This document shows, piece after piece, positions 1 through 9,578 of a DNA stretch of 64,000 nt. Position 1 is the first letter of the stretch, and every line of letters begins with the position of its first letter. The notes below the pieces were generated by a model, which saw only the letters and a list, made by a program, of their open reading frames with translations, ran no database searches and was not told where the DNA came from. Origin of the DNA: Actinomadura craniellae (GTDB lineage: Bacteria; Actinomycetota; Actinomycetes; Streptosporangiales; Streptosporangiaceae); contig NZ_QLYX01000005.1 in the NCBI RefSeq assembly GCF_003289645.1, positions 248,001-312,000 on the forward strand, given 5' to 3'. The position numbers were made by a program, and so were the translations under genes.

Positions 1-683
1 AACTCCAGGCTGTCGGGCACGTACGTGTCGTACTCGCGCGGCGCGGCGGCGGCGTACCCCAGGGCCAGCAGGTTGAGCAGGTCGCCCGCCGGCCGCACCA
101 GCCGCACCACCAGCGTGCGGTCGTCGGGGGCGGCGAGGCCGGGCAGCGGGGTGCGGTTCTGGTAGCCGGCGATGGCCGCGGCGTCGGTCGCGTCGACCCC
201 GGCGAAGCCCCGGCAGTACTCGGCCATGCCCTGCACGGTGGAGATGTAGTAGCCCTTGCCGCTGGACGGCGCGGCCGGGTTGCACAGCCGTTTCAGCCCG
301 CGGACGAAGTCGCCGGCGACGACCTCGCGGGGCGGCGAGGTGTCCCACCGCACCCCGGGGCGCAACCTGATGCGGTACGTCTTCCCGTCGGGGCTGACGT
401 CGCCGTTCCCCCGGCTCGGCAGCCGTTCCGCCACGTCGGGGTGCAGGGCCACGCTCGTGGCGAAGTCGTTGGACGCCCGGGTGCCGAATAACGTCCGCGC
501 GTAGGTGCGGTTCAGCGCGTACGAGCCGACGCTGGCCGCCGCGGCGGTGTCGAGCCGCTCCAGGTCGGAGGAACCGATGACCCGCAGCACGCCCCCCTCG
601 CGCCGGCCGGCCTGGGCACCGTCGCCACAGCCCGCCATCGCCACTCCGAGCGCCACCAGGCCGCAACCGAACCCGCGTCTCAT
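1..683 (-). CDS. Family 5 solute-binding lipoprotein (ABC peptide/oligopeptide type), 3' part outside window
   Basis: This is the N-terminal 227 residues of a periplasmic-type binding protein; the gene runs off the left edge. The ATG at 683 has a strong GGAGGGG ribosome site six bases upstream. The protein opens with a short signal and a lipobox (V-A-M-A-G-C around residue 19), so it should be lipid-anchored outside the membrane. The stretch after it (GGVLRVIGSSDLERLDTA, later ALHPDVAERLPSRGNGDVSPDG and a W-D-T-SPPREVVAGDFVRGLKR region) matches the start of family 5 substrate-binding proteins of Dpp/Opp transporters. No permease is visible in the window, so the substrate cannot be named. It is separated from ino1 by a strong hairpin. 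Confidence 0.82.
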   Translation of the reverse strand, partial: MRRGFGCGLVALGVAMAGCGDGAQAGRREGGVLRVIGSSDLERLDTAAAASVGSYALNRTYARTLFGTRASNDFATSVALHPDVAERLPSRGNGDVSPDGKTYRIRLRPGVRWDTSPPREVVAGDFVRGLKRLCNPAAPSSGKGYYISTVQGMAEYCRGFAGVDATDAAAIAGYQNRTPLPGLAAPDDRTLVVRLVRPAGDLLNLLALGYAAAAPREYDTYVPDSLE

Positions 684-781
684 CGACCCCTCCTGTCACC
701 TGAAGTGCAAGAGTAAAACCGGAGAGTGACGAGAGCTCGCTCCATGCACGATTTCGTTCTGGATGTGTCGAAGCGGCGGGA

Positions 782-820
782 CGCGAAAGCGCCCGGCCGA
801 ACCGGCCGGGCGCTTTCGCG
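782..820 (-). terminator. Perfect 18-bp hairpin terminator after ino1
   Basis: Arms CGCGAAAGCGCCCGGCCG (782-799) and its exact complement (803-820) enclose a 3-base loop, 13 bases beyond the ino1 stop codon. There is no U-tract, as is usual in high-GC actinomycetes. Confidence 0.85.
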
Positions 821-832
821 GAGGGTACGCGG

Positions 833-1912
833 TTACCGCTCGATCTGACCGCGGATGAACTGCTCCACGGCCTCGCGGGCCTCGTCGTCGTTGTACTGCT
901 CGGGCGGCGACTTCATGAAGTAGGAGCTCGCCGACAGGAGCGGGCCGCCGATGCCGCGGTCCTTGGCGATCTTCGCCGCGCGGACCGCGTCGATGATGAC
1001 GCCGGCCGAGTTGGGCGAGTCCCAGACCTCCAGCTTGTACTCCAGGTTCAGCGGGACGTCACCGAAGGACTTGCCCTCCAGCCGGACGTACGCCCACTTG
1101 CGGTCGTCCAGCCACGGCACGTGGTCGGACGGGCCGATGTGCACGTCGCCCTTGGCCATCTCGCGCGGGATCTGGGAGGTGACCGACTGGGTCTTGGAGA
1201 TCTTCTTGGACTGGAGCCGGCTGCGCTCCAGCATGTTCATGAAGTCCATGTTGCCGCCGAAGTTGAGCTGGTAGGTGCGCTGCAGCTCGACCCCGCGGTC
1301 CTCGAACAGCTTCGTCATCACACGGTGCGTGATGGTGGCGCCGACCTGCGACTTGATGTCGTCGCCGACGATCGGCACGCCGGCGTCCTCGAACTTCTTC
1401 GCCCACTCGGGGTCGGTGGCGATGAAGACCGGGAGGGCGTTGACGAACGCCACGCCCGCGTCGATGGCGCACTGGGCGTAGAAGCGGTCGGCCTCCTCCG
1501 AACCCACCGGCAGGTAGGACACCAGGACGTCGACCTCGGCGTCCTTGAGCGCCTGGACCACGTCGACGGGCTGCGCGCTCGACTCCTCGACCATCAGGCG
1601 GTAGTACTCGCCGAGGCCGTCGAAGGTGTGGCCCCGCTGGACGGTGACGCCGGTCGGCGGCACGTCGCAGATCTTGATGGTGTTGTTCTCGCTGGCGACG
1701 ATGGCCTCGGACAGGTCCATGCCGACCTTCTTCGCGTCCACGTCGAAGGCGGCGACGAACTCCACGTCCCGGACGTGGTAGTCGCCGAACTGGACGTGCA
1801 TGAGCCCCGGCACCTTGCTCGCAGGGTCAGCGTCCTTGTAGTACTCGACGCCCTGGACGAGCGAAGCGGCGCAGTTACCCACACCGACGATGGCTACGCG
1901 CACCGAACCCAT
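833..1912 (-). CDS. ino1: myo-Inositol-1-phosphate synthase
   Basis: The enzyme converts glucose 6-phosphate to 1L-myo-inositol 1-phosphate with catalytic NAD+, the first step towards phosphatidylinositol and mycothiol. The 359-residue protein begins [18 protein letters not shown], a Rossmann GxGxxxxS nucleotide loop, and has the family's '[18 protein letters not shown]' and '[19 protein letters not shown]' blocks. Length fits the short actinobacterial type. I chose ATG 1912 because AAGGAG lies eight bases upstream and the longer version (to 1960) would only add non-conserved residues overlapping the next gene. It sits 44 bases downstream of padR, same strand, the arrangement seen in Streptomyces, so it is probably co-transcribed and repressed by that regulator. 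Confidence 0.96.
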   Translation of the reverse strand: MGSVRVAIVGVGNCAASLVQGVEYYKDADPASKVPGLMHVQFGDYHVRDVEFVAAFDVDAKKVGMDLSEAIVASENNTIKICDVPPTGVTVQRGHTFDGLGEYYRLMVEESSAQPVDVVQALKDAEVDVLVSYLPVGSEEADRFYAQCAIDAGVAFVNALPVFIATDPEWAKKFEDAGVPIVGDDIKSQVGATITHRVMTKLFEDRGVELQRTYQLNFGGNMDFMNMLERSRLQSKKISKTQSVTSQIPREMAKGDVHIGPSDHVPWLDDRKWAYVRLEGKSFGDVPLNLEYKLEVWDSPNSAGVIIDAVRAAKIAKDRGIGGPLLSASSYFMKSPPEQYNDDEAREAVEQFIRGQIER

Positions 1913-1956
1913 CGGGCTGCTCCTTCTCTGTTGCGAGGGTGACACCCGGCCGCGCT

Positions 1957-2568
1957 TCAACGCGGGGTGTCGTCAGGATTGTCTGGGGATTTTTCAGAGG
2001 TTTGAGCTTGTTCCGCCCGTTCGCGGCCGATCAGCTCGTTGAGCCAGCGGACCTCGCGTTCGACGGACTCGAGCCCGTGGTTCTGTAGCTCGAGGGTGTA
2101 GCTGTCGACCCGTTCCCGGGTCCGCGCCAGCGCGGCGCGTACGTTCTCCAGCCGCTCCTCCAGCCGGCTGCGCCGGCCCTCGAGGATGCGCAGCCGCACG
2201 TCGGCCCGGGTTTGCGAGAAGAGGGCGAAGTGCACCCCGAACCCCTCGTCCTCCCAGGCCGCCGGGCCCGCCTCGGTGAGCAGCCGCTGCAGCCGCTCCT
2301 TGCCCTCGGCGGTGAGCTTGTAGACGATCTTCGACCGGCGGCTCTGCAGCGGCAGCGCCCCGTTCGGCTCCTCGGGCCGATCCTCGACGATCAGCCCCTC
2401 GGTCAGGAGCTGCTTGAGGCACGGGTAGAGGGACCCGTACGAGAACGCGCGGAACATGCCGAGCTGGGTGTTGAGCCGCTTGCGCAGCTCGTACCCGTGC
2501 AGCGGGGCCTCGTGCAGCAGGCCGAGCACGGCGAGCTCCAGCACGCCCGCGCCCTTCTTGCCGCCCAT
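1957..2568 (-). CDS. PadR-family transcriptional regulator
   Basis: A 203-residue cytoplasmic DNA-binding protein. Residues 1-90 form the PadR winged helix ([23 protein letters not shown], then [19 protein letters not shown]), and the C-terminal half ([33 protein letters not shown]) is the helical dimerisation part. ATG 2568 is preceded by GGAGGAACC. It lies immediately upstream of ino1, and an interrupted palindrome of ATGTATCG units lies 32-63 bases upstream of its start, so autoregulation with control of ino1 is likely. The effector is unknown; for Streptomyces homologues next to ino1 the role is inferred only from position. Confidence 0.93.
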   Translation of the reverse strand: MGGKKGAGVLELAVLGLLHEAPLHGYELRKRLNTQLGMFRAFSYGSLYPCLKQLLTEGLIVEDRPEEPNGALPLQSRRSKIVYKLTAEGKERLQRLLTEAGPAAWEDEGFGVHFALFSQTRADVRLRILEGRRSRLEERLENVRAALARTRERVDSYTLELQNHGLESVEREVRWLNELIGRERAEQAQTSEKSPDNPDDTPR

Positions 2569-2599
2569 GGTTCCTCCGCCGGTCGTTCGCTCGCTCCAG

Positions 2600-2631
2600 A
2601 TGTATCGCGCTAATGTATCGGCTCGATACAT
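2600..2631. promoter_or_regulatory. Candidate PadR operator
   Basis: ATGTATCG occurs at 2600-2607 and 2613-2620, and its complement CGATACAT at 2624-2631. The last two form a perfect 19-bp palindrome, ATGTATCGGCTCGATACAT. PadR proteins typically bind ATGT/ACAT palindromes; the site lies just upstream of the padR start. Confidence 0.7.
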
Positions 2632-3056
2632 CGCAAAGATACGTAGTGTTACGCAACTTTGCAAGCGTGACGTAAGTTGACGATCGTTCTTGTAAGGCAC
2701 ATGAGGCAGGCGAGTACCATGGCGTGTCGATGGACAAAGGCGTCCCATCGTCCGTGGTAGGAGCCGTCCCCCGAGCGGCCCCGCCCCGGCCGGTGCGCCG
2801 GGCTCAGCGCCGAGCCCGCCGAGCGGACGCGTGAATATGGCGAATTCGGGGTCTTAGCGGTCGAAGTGTGTCAGAGTTGCGGCTGGAACCACTTGACGGT
2901 GTCAGACGTCCTCGGTCACGGACACGACCGCCTCGCAGCCAGCGGGGGAGAGACCCGGACGAGTCCCAGACGCTGCACGGCGGTCTCCCCGCTCACTCGC
3001 CTGCGCAGTACTGTCGGACGACGGACCAACGCCGTACCCCAGTTGAACGAGGTCGC
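2632..3056. other. Divergent intergenic region padR / ponA
   Basis: About 425 bases between the operator and the chosen ponA start. It must hold promoters for both divergent genes; a TTGACG at 2677-2682 could be a -35 element on the plus strand, but no convincing -10 follows. I see no gene. The reading frame of ponA stays open back to 2868, but that extension lacks conserved content. Confidence 0.5.
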
Positions 3057-5696
3057 GTGAGTTACCCAAGCCAGAACGGACCCCAGGGACCGGGCGGGCC
3101 CCCCAGACGCCCGCGCCCGCCCCGGGGATCCGGCGTGCCCAGTGGATCTGCGATGCCCGGTCAGCCCGGAGGACGTGTGCCCGGCCGGCCCGGCGGCCCC
3201 GGAGGCCCCCGCGGCGCGGGCGGCCCCGGCCTCCCCCCCGGCGGGCCCGGCGGGCACCGCGGCGCACCGCGCGGCGGCGTCCCCGGCGGCCGCGGCCCCG
3301 GTGTGCCCGGCAGGCGTGGCCCGGGCGGGCCCGGCGGCCCAGGGGGTCCCGGCGGTCCGGGTAGGCGTGGTCCGGGCGGGCCGGGCGGCCCCGGTGGGCC
3401 CGGTGGCCCCGGCGGGCGGCGCAGGCTCGACGACGAGGATCCGGAGAAGACCGGCTGGCGGAAGTACGTCCCCAACTGGAAGATCGTCGTCGGGGTCCTC
3501 GGCCTCGGCCTGATCAGCGTGTTCGCCCTGGTCGGCGTCGCCTACGCGCAGACCCCGGTGCCCGACAAGCCGACGGTCAAGGGCGTCCAGGACCAGGCGT
3601 CGATCTTCTACTACGCCGACGGCAAGCGGGAGATCGGCCGGATCGGCATGCGGCGCGAGATCGTCGACATCTCGAAGATCCCGCCGTACGCGCAGGACGC
3701 CGTGCTCGCCGCGGAGAACCGCAGCTTCCGCACCGACCCCGGCTTCTCGCCCAAGGCCATCACCCGGGCGGCGTGGAACAACATGACCGGCGGCGCCAAG
3801 CAGGGTGGCTCGACCATCACCCAGCAGCTCGCCAAGAACTACTACTCCGACATCAACAACCGCACGATGAAGCGGAAGTTCCAGGAGCTGTTCATCTCCG
3901 TCAAGCTCGAGGACGAGATGGACAAGAGCCAGATCCTGGAGCTGTACCTCAACACGATCTACTACGGCCGGAACACCTACGGCATCCAGGCCGCGGCGCG
4001 CGAGTACTTCGGGGTCACCGACATCTCGAAGATCAAGAAGGACCAGGCCGCGCTGCTGGCCGGCATCATCCAGAACCCCAACCGCGACCCGGGCGACCCG
4101 AAGAACCTGGCGTGGGCCACCGAGCGCTACCAGTACGTCCTCAACGGCCTGGTCACCATGGGCAAGATGACCGAGACCGAGGCCGCCCAGTACAAGCAGC
4201 AGCTCCCCAAGCTCAGGAAGCGCAGCGCCGACAACGTCTACGCCGGCCAGAAGGGCTACATGCTCCGCCGCGCGGTGCTGGAGCTGGAGCGCCAGGGCAT
4301 CACGGAGCAGGACATCTCCACCATGGGCCTGCGCGTCCACACCACCTTCAACGCCGAGATGATGGTCGCGGCGAAGAACGCGGTCGAGAAGACCATCCCC
4401 GCGCTCAACCCGCAGAAGATCACCAAGAAGATCGAGTTCGGTCTGGTGGCGGTCGAGCCCGGCACCGGCAAGGTGCGCGCCATCTACGGCGGGCGCGACT
4501 ACCTCAAGGACCAGTTCGACAACGTCTGGGCTTCCCAGGTGCAGTCCGGTTCGACCTTCAAGCCCTACGTGCTCGCCACCGCCCTCAAGGAGGGGCACAG
4601 CCTCAGATCGCTCACCGACGGCGGCACCCCCCGCTACTTCCTCGGTCCCGAGGCCAAGACCTCGCCACCGGGCTTCAAGGTGCGCAACGGCGGTAACTAC
4701 GGCGTGGTCGACCTCGTCAAGGCGACCCAGATGTCGATCAACACCTCCTACGTGCAGACGGCCCTCCAGGTCGGCCTGCCGGACGTGATCAAGACGGCCG
4801 GCTCGCTGGGCGTCGCCGAGGACCAGCTCGAACCCGACAAGGACAAGGCCGGTCTGGCCCTGGGCCAGTCGAGCATCCGCCCGGTCGAGCAGGCGGCGGG
4901 CTACGCCGGGTTCGCGGCGGGCGGCCGGTACTACCAGCCCCGGGTGCTGGAGAAGGTGCTCAAGAGCGACAACAAGACCCGCTACAAGACGCTCAAGTAC
5001 ACCAACCGCGCGGCCCTGTCGCCCGACATCGCCGCCGACGTGACCTACGCGCTGCAGTCGGTCGTCAAGCCCGGCGGCACCGGCGCCGCCGCGGCGCTGG
5101 CCGACGGCCGCCCCGTCGCCGGCAAGACCGGTACCACCAACGACAACGTGGCGAGCTGGTTCTCCGGCTACGTACCGCAGCTGTCCGCCACGGTCAGCAT
5201 GTGGAACGTCGATCGGAAGACGATGTTCGTGCCCGGCTACGGCGCGGTGACCGGTGGTGCGGTGCCCGCCCGGATCTGGAAGGCGTTCATGGACCCCGCC
5301 ACGCGGGGCATGGAGGTCAAGCAGTTCCCGCCGCCCGCCAACGTCGGCCAGCAGACCAAGTGGGTCACCCCCAAGCCCACCCCGACGCCGTCCGCCTCGC
5401 AGACCCCCAACTGCCGGCCGAACCGGCCCGACTGGGCGCAGCCGCCCGAGTGCCGTGACGAGCCGCGCCCGGGCGACGACAACCAGAACAAGCCGTGCGA
5501 GCGGCCCAACCAGCAGGACTGCAACCCGAACCTGCCGCCGACGGACCCCGACGCGCTGGAGCAGTGGTGCCGGTTCCGGCCGTTCCACCAGGCCTGCCGG
5601 GACGAGGAGAGCCCGGGCCCGGGCGAGCCACCACGCCCCAACAACCGAACCAATACAGTCCAGACATATGACTATGGGCGCCTCGACGACGACTGA
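3057..5696 (+). CDS. Class A penicillin-binding protein (bifunctional transglycosylase/transpeptidase)
   Basis: This enzyme polymerises lipid II into glycan and crosslinks it at the outer face of the membrane. From GTG 3057 (GAGG seven bases upstream) it has 879 residues: a cytoplasmic Gly/Pro-rich, collagen-like tail (about 1-125), one membrane helix (about 140-163), a GT51 domain with AAENRSF and QGGSTITQQLAKNYY (about 205-330), and a transpeptidase with S499-T-F-K, S560-I-N and K690-T-G. A Pro/Thr-rich tail ends the protein. The GT51 signature reads ENRSFRTDPGF instead of the usual ED-F-H-G, keeping the catalytic Glu. Position next to padR-ino1 matches the Streptomyces orthologue. The start could be as early as 2868. 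Confidence 0.95.
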   Translation: MSYPSQNGPQGPGGPPRRPRPPRGSGVPSGSAMPGQPGGRVPGRPGGPGGPRGAGGPGLPPGGPGGHRGAPRGGVPGGRGPGVPGRRGPGGPGGPGGPGGPGRRGPGGPGGPGGPGGPGGRRRLDDEDPEKTGWRKYVPNWKIVVGVLGLGLISVFALVGVAYAQTPVPDKPTVKGVQDQASIFYYADGKREIGRIGMRREIVDISKIPPYAQDAVLAAENRSFRTDPGFSPKAITRAAWNNMTGGAKQGGSTITQQLAKNYYSDINNRTMKRKFQELFISVKLEDEMDKSQILELYLNTIYYGRNTYGIQAAAREYFGVTDISKIKKDQAALLAGIIQNPNRDPGDPKNLAWATERYQYVLNGLVTMGKMTETEAAQYKQQLPKLRKRSADNVYAGQKGYMLRRAVLELERQGITEQDISTMGLRVHTTFNAEMMVAAKNAVEKTIPALNPQKITKKIEFGLVAVEPGTGKVRAIYGGRDYLKDQFDNVWASQVQSGSTFKPYVLATALKEGHSLRSLTDGGTPRYFLGPEAKTSPPGFKVRNGGNYGVVDLVKATQMSINTSYVQTALQVGLPDVIKTAGSLGVAEDQLEPDKDKAGLALGQSSIRPVEQAAGYAGFAAGGRYYQPRVLEKVLKSDNKTRYKTLKYTNRAALSPDIAADVTYALQSVVKPGGTGAAAALADGRPVAGKTGTTNDNVASWFSGYVPQLSATVSMWNVDRKTMFVPGYGAVTGGAVPARIWKAFMDPATRGMEVKQFPPPANVGQQTKWVTPKPTPTPSASQTPNCRPNRPDWAQPPECRDEPRPGDDNQNKPCERPNQQDCNPNLPPTDPDALEQWCRFRPFHQACRDEESPGPGEPPRPNNRTNTVQTYDYGRLDDD

Positions 5697-5750
5697 CGGC
5701 CCCGACGTGTCGCATCGACCCGCCCGGACGAAGGTCTAGTCTGACGACCC

Positions 5751-7184
5751 ATGTCACAGCAGTCACCGGAAGCGAAAGTCCTGGAAGAGCCCGGTCCCCG
5801 CCGCACCGCGTCACCGTGGTCGGCGGGGCTGGTGGCGTCGCTGTCGGGAGCGACCCTGCTGGTCGGCCTGCTCGGCTTCCTGCAGAAGCTGCCCTGCCAG
5901 AACGCCCGGTTCGACTTCGTCAGGACGGTCACCCACGGCTGCTACACCGACATCTACCCGCTGTACTACGGGCGGGAGCTGAACCAGGGCAAGATCCCGT
6001 ACTTCGACCGGCTGGCCGACCCGATGGGGTACGTGGAGTACCCCGTGCTGAGCGGCTGGTTCATGCAAGGCGTGGCCTGGCTGATCCGCCCGTTCGGCGC
6101 CGACGACGGGGGTCTGGCGTTCTACCTGGTCACCGTGCTGATCCTGGCGCTGCTCGCCGTCCCGGCGGTGCTGGCGACGGTCTACACGGCCGGGCGGCAC
6201 GGCCGCCGGGCCGGGCTGATGGTCGCGCTCTCCCCCGGCCTGCTGCTGGCCGCGTACATCAACTGGGACCTGCTCGCCGTCGCGCTGACCGCGCTGGCGC
6301 TGGCCGCCTGGTCGCGCCGCCGCCCGGCACTCGCCGGGGCGCTGCTGGGCCTGGCGATCGCGGCCAAGTTCTACCCGGTGGTCCTCCTCGGCCCGTTCCT
6401 GCTGCTGTGCGTCCGCGCCGGGCAGTGGCGGGCGCTGGGCCGGCTGCTGGGCGGCACCGCCGCCACCTGGCTGCTCATCAACCTGCCGGTGATGCTCTTC
6501 GCCTGGACCGGCTGGGGCCGGTTCTACGAGTTCAGCAAGGAACGCGGCGTCGACTGGGGCTCGGTCTTCTTCTACCTGATGAACCACGGGATGCCGTCGG
6601 TGGCGGACGTCGACCGGCTCAACCTGATCGGCCAGGGCTCGTTCGCGCTGCTCTGCCTCCTGATCGCGGTGCTGGCGCTGGCCGCCCCGCGCCGCCCCCG
6701 GCTGCCGCAACTGCTGTTCCTGGTGCTGGCCGCCTTCATGCTGACCAACAAGGTCTGGTCGCCGCAGTACGTGCTGTGGCTGCTGCCGCTGGCCGTCCTG
6801 GCCCGCCCCAAACTGCCCGCCTTCCTGGTCTGGCAGGCCGGTGAGGTCATCTACTTCTTCGGCATCTGGTGGTACCTGCTGTCGGTCACCCAGCAGGTCG
6901 ACGGCGCCGACCTCGGGACGACGCTGTCGGCACTGCGCTCGTTCGACGTGCCGGACGACGGGATCAGCGTCGACGTCTACCACCTGGCGCTGTTCGCCCG
7001 CTTCCTCACCGTGCTGCTGCTGGTGACCCTGGTGGTCGTCGACATCCTGCGGCCCGCCGGCGACCTCGTCCGCGCCGACGGCACCGACGACCCGGCCGGC
7101 GGGGTCCTCGACGAGGCGCCCGACCGGTGGAGCCTGGGCCGGCTGCGCGCCCGCCGGCCCCGCCCCGCCGCGGTCACCGGATGA
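5751..7184 (+). CDS. GT87-type polyprenol-phosphate-dependent membrane glycosyltransferase
   Basis: A 477-residue polytopic protein with roughly ten hydrophobic helices. After a short polar N-terminus comes a luminal loop with the family pattern YTDIYPLYYGRELNQGKIPYFD, and later QYVLWLLPLAVLARPK. GT87 (DUF2029) enzymes such as PimE move mannose from polyprenyl phosphate onto cell-envelope acceptors. It follows ponA by 54 bases and overlaps the next transferase by 4 bases (ATGA), so the two are translationally coupled and probably work in the same envelope glycan or glycoprotein pathway. The sugar and acceptor cannot be read from the sequence. Confidence 0.85.
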   Translation: MSQQSPEAKVLEEPGPRRTASPWSAGLVASLSGATLLVGLLGFLQKLPCQNARFDFVRTVTHGCYTDIYPLYYGRELNQGKIPYFDRLADPMGYVEYPVLSGWFMQGVAWLIRPFGADDGGLAFYLVTVLILALLAVPAVLATVYTAGRHGRRAGLMVALSPGLLLAAYINWDLLAVALTALALAAWSRRRPALAGALLGLAIAAKFYPVVLLGPFLLLCVRAGQWRALGRLLGGTAATWLLINLPVMLFAWTGWGRFYEFSKERGVDWGSVFFYLMNHGMPSVADVDRLNLIGQGSFALLCLLIAVLALAAPRRPRLPQLLFLVLAAFMLTNKVWSPQYVLWLLPLAVLARPKLPAFLVWQAGEVIYFFGIWWYLLSVTQQVDGADLGTTLSALRSFDVPDDGISVDVYHLALFARFLTVLLLVTLVVVDILRPAGDLVRADGTDDPAGGVLDEAPDRWSLGRLRARRPRPAAVTG

Positions 7185-8338
7185 GACCTCCCGTCCGGGA
7201 CCGCCTCGCCCTGGCGGTCCGGCCGGTGGTGCGCCGGGCCCGGCGGCTCTCCGCCGCCGACCGCTCCGCCCTGGAGCTCTGGCTGCTGACCAGGATGGGG
7301 GTGGCCGTCGTCGCGACGGCGGCCGCGGCGGTGCTCGTCCGCGGCAACCTCCAGGAACCCTTCCTCGACCGGTGGACGCAGTGGGACGTCGACCTGCTGA
7401 TCGAGATCGCCCGGTTCGGCTACGAGGGCGACCCCAGCGAGGGGCCCGACCCGGGGCTGCCCGCGTTCTTCCCCGGCTTCCCGTTGCTGCTGCGCGCCGT
7501 GCACGTGGTGGTGCCCGACTGGCGGATCGCGGCGCTGCTGATCAGCCTGGTGGCCGGCGCGGTGGCGATGGTCGCGCTGGCCCGGCTGGGCGACCACGAG
7601 GGCCCGCCCGGCACCGGGGTCCGGGCGGTGGCCGCGCTGCTGCTCAGCCCGATGGCGGTGTTCCTGTTCGCCGGTTACAGCGAGGCCCTGTTCCTGGCCT
7701 GCGCGCTGCCCGCCTGGCTGCTGGCCCGGCAGGGCCGCTGGGAACTCGCGGCGCTGTGCGGGCTGGCCGCCGGGCTGGTGCGCATCACCGGACTGTTCCT
7801 GGCCGTCGCCCTGGTCGTCCTGTTCCTCACCCGGCGGCCGATCGCCTGGCGCAAGCTCCCCCACCTGGCGGTGCCGTTCCTCGGCCCGGCCGGTTACCTG
7901 GCCTACCAGTGGTGGCGGACCGGCGACATGCGCGCCTGGCAGACCGCCCAGGAACGCGGCTGGGGACGCTCGCTGGTCCCGCCCTGGGAGTCGTTCCAGA
8001 CCACGTGGCACTCGGCGTTCGGCCTCGACAACGACTTCACCGTCGCCTTCCGGGTGGAACTGGTGGCCGCGGCCATCGGGGTGCTGCTCACCGGCTGGCT
8101 GCTGGCCCGCCGCCGCTGGGCCGAGTCGACCTATCTGGGGCTGCAACTGGCGGCCCTGCTCGGCTCGGCCTTCTACCTGTCCATCGGCCGCGCCACCCTG
8201 CTGTGGTGGCCGCTCTGGCTGGCGATCGGAGTGCTGGGCGTCCGACGGCCCAGAACGTACCTGGCACTGCTGGCCCTGTCGGTGCCGCTCCTGGTGCTCC
8301 AGGTGGTGACCTTCACCTCGGGCGGCTGGACGGGCTGA
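7181..8338 (+). CDS. PIG-V-like membrane mannosyltransferase
   Basis: The 385-residue protein has multiple transmembrane helices and a WDxxLLIEIARFGY motif with an acidic luminal loop near residue 65, then FFPGFPLLLRA and FAGYSEALFLACALPAWLLAR, a pattern typical of the PIG-V/GPI-mannosyltransferase 2 family found in actinobacteria. Such enzymes use polyprenyl-phosphomannose. ATG 7181 overlaps the stop of the GT87 gene (ATGA), indicating coupled translation and a shared role. No cytoplasmic GT-A or GT-B fold is present. Confidence 0.85.
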   Translation: MRPPVRDRLALAVRPVVRRARRLSAADRSALELWLLTRMGVAVVATAAAAVLVRGNLQEPFLDRWTQWDVDLLIEIARFGYEGDPSEGPDPGLPAFFPGFPLLLRAVHVVVPDWRIAALLISLVAGAVAMVALARLGDHEGPPGTGVRAVAALLLSPMAVFLFAGYSEALFLACALPAWLLARQGRWELAALCGLAAGLVRITGLFLAVALVVLFLTRRPIAWRKLPHLAVPFLGPAGYLAYQWWRTGDMRAWQTAQERGWGRSLVPPWESFQTTWHSAFGLDNDFTVAFRVELVAAAIGVLLTGWLLARRRWAESTYLGLQLAALLGSAFYLSIGRATLLWWPLWLAIGVLGVRRPRTYLALLALSVPLLVLQVVTFTSGGWTG

Positions 8339-8352
8339 GCGCTCGGCAGCCC

Positions 8353-8745
8353 TCAGTAGCCCGAGGTCGAGGTGGTGCCGGCGCTGAGACCGATGGCGGC
8401 CAGCAGCCCGAACCAGAACAGCCAGAACAGCAGCCACCCCGCGGTGACCAGCCAGCCGGTGATGATCGCGGCGATGGCCATGCCGCCGCCCTCTTCACCC
8501 GTGCGCTTGATCTGGGAGTGCGCGATGTGCCCGAAGATGATCGCCAGCGGCGAGGTCAGCCCGCAGAACAGCAGCCCGACCAGCCCCATGATCAGCCCGA
8601 TGGTCGCCATGTTGTTGGTCGGCCGGGCGTAGACGGGCCCGGGCACGGGGACGGGCGCCGGGGCCGGGTGGTAATGGTGGTGGTGCTGGGCGTAGGGATC
8701 CGCATAGGGGTCGGAGTCGTACGGCCCGTAAGGGGGCTGCGCCAT
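8353..8745 (-). CDS. DUF4190 small membrane protein
   Basis: A 130-residue protein with a Pro/Tyr/His-rich cytoplasmic head (a YAQHHHHYH run near residue 20) followed by two or three membrane helices containing ATIGLIMGLVGLLFCGLTSPLAIIFGHIA and a second helix pair. This layout is the DUF4190 family. Function unknown; related proteins are often found beside cell-division or stress genes. It is convergent with the PIG-V gene, 14 bases apart, and shares direction with the endonuclease upstream. Confidence 0.85.
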   Translation of the reverse strand: MAQPPYGPYDSDPYADPYAQHHHHYHPAPAPVPVPGPVYARPTNNMATIGLIMGLVGLLFCGLTSPLAIIFGHIAHSQIKRTGEEGGGMAIAAIITGWLVTAGWLLFWLFWFGLLAAIGLSAGTTSTSGY

Positions 8746-8798
8746 GGGCTTTCCGATCGTTCGGCCGGGCGTTTCTCAGGGGGTATGACGCCGGCTTC

Positions 8799-9569
8799 TC
8801 AACCCAGGTTCCCCCGCAGCCAGGCGATGTCGTCGGCCTGGCCGTCCGAGGGGGTCTCCACCACCACGGGTGCGCCCGCGGCGCGGACCACCCCCAGGAT
8901 CAGTTCCCGGTCGATGTGCCCGGAGCCGAGGTTGGCGTGCCGGTCGGCGCCCGACCCGAACGCGTCGCGGCTGTCGTTGCAGTGCACCAGGTCGATCCGG
9001 CCGGTGATGGCCTTGATGCGGTCGACGGCGTCGATCAGTTCCTCGCCGGCCGCGTGGGCATGGCAGGTGTCCAGGCAGAACCCCAGGTTCCGGTCGACGT
9101 CGGAGACCTCCGACAGCGTCTCCCAGAGCCGGGCGATGCGGTCGAACCGGCGGGCCATCGCGTTGTCGCCGCCCGCGGTGTTCTCGATGTAGACGGGGAT
9201 CGGGCAGTCGAGGCGCTCGAAGACCTTGCGCCAGTTCTCGAAGCCGACCTCGGGGTCGTCGTTCTTCAGCACGTGCCCGCCGTGCACGATCAGCGCCTTG
9301 GCGCCGATCGACGCGGCGGCCTCCAGTTGCTGGGCGAGGATCTTGCGGCTGGGGATGCGGACCCGGTTGTTGGACGTCGCCACGTTGATCACGTAGGGGG
9401 CGTGGACGTACACGTCCACCCCGGCCTCGGCCACCGCCGCGGCCTCCGCCGGGATGACGGGCTGCTTCCAGCCCTGCGGGTCACCGAGGAAGAACTGGAC
9501 CACCTCCGCCTCGCGGGCGCGGGCGGCGCCGAGCGGATCGGTCTGGTCGACGTGGGCTCCGATGCGCAT
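8799..9569 (-). CDS. nfo: Deoxyribonuclease IV (AP endonuclease)
   Basis: The enzyme cleaves 5' of abasic sites in base-excision repair using three Zn2+ ions. The 256-residue TIM-barrel protein has the expected metal ligands and signatures: RIGAHV at the start, [63 protein letters not shown] and VVVETPSD. Length is normal for the short bacterial form. A repair gene here is notable because two SOS-like boxes lie nearby (9976 and 13168), but none is seen directly at this gene. Confidence 0.95.
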   Translation of the reverse strand: MRIGAHVDQTDPLGAARAREAEVVQFFLGDPQGWKQPVIPAEAAAVAEAGVDVYVHAPYVINVATSNNRVRIPSRKILAQQLEAAASIGAKALIVHGGHVLKNDDPEVGFENWRKVFERLDCPIPVYIENTAGGDNAMARRFDRIARLWETLSEVSDVDRNLGFCLDTCHAHAAGEELIDAVDRIKAITGRIDLVHCNDSRDAFGSGADRHANLGSGHIDRELILGVVRAAGAPVVVETPSDGQADDIAWLRGNLG

Positions 9570-9578
9570 GCGTCGAGA

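Noticed and set aside
2916-5588. 890-codon open frame antisense to ponA
   Set aside because: It is an artefact of GC-rich codon usage: low-complexity Arg/Gly/Val product, no domain, no ribosome site, opposite a clear gene.
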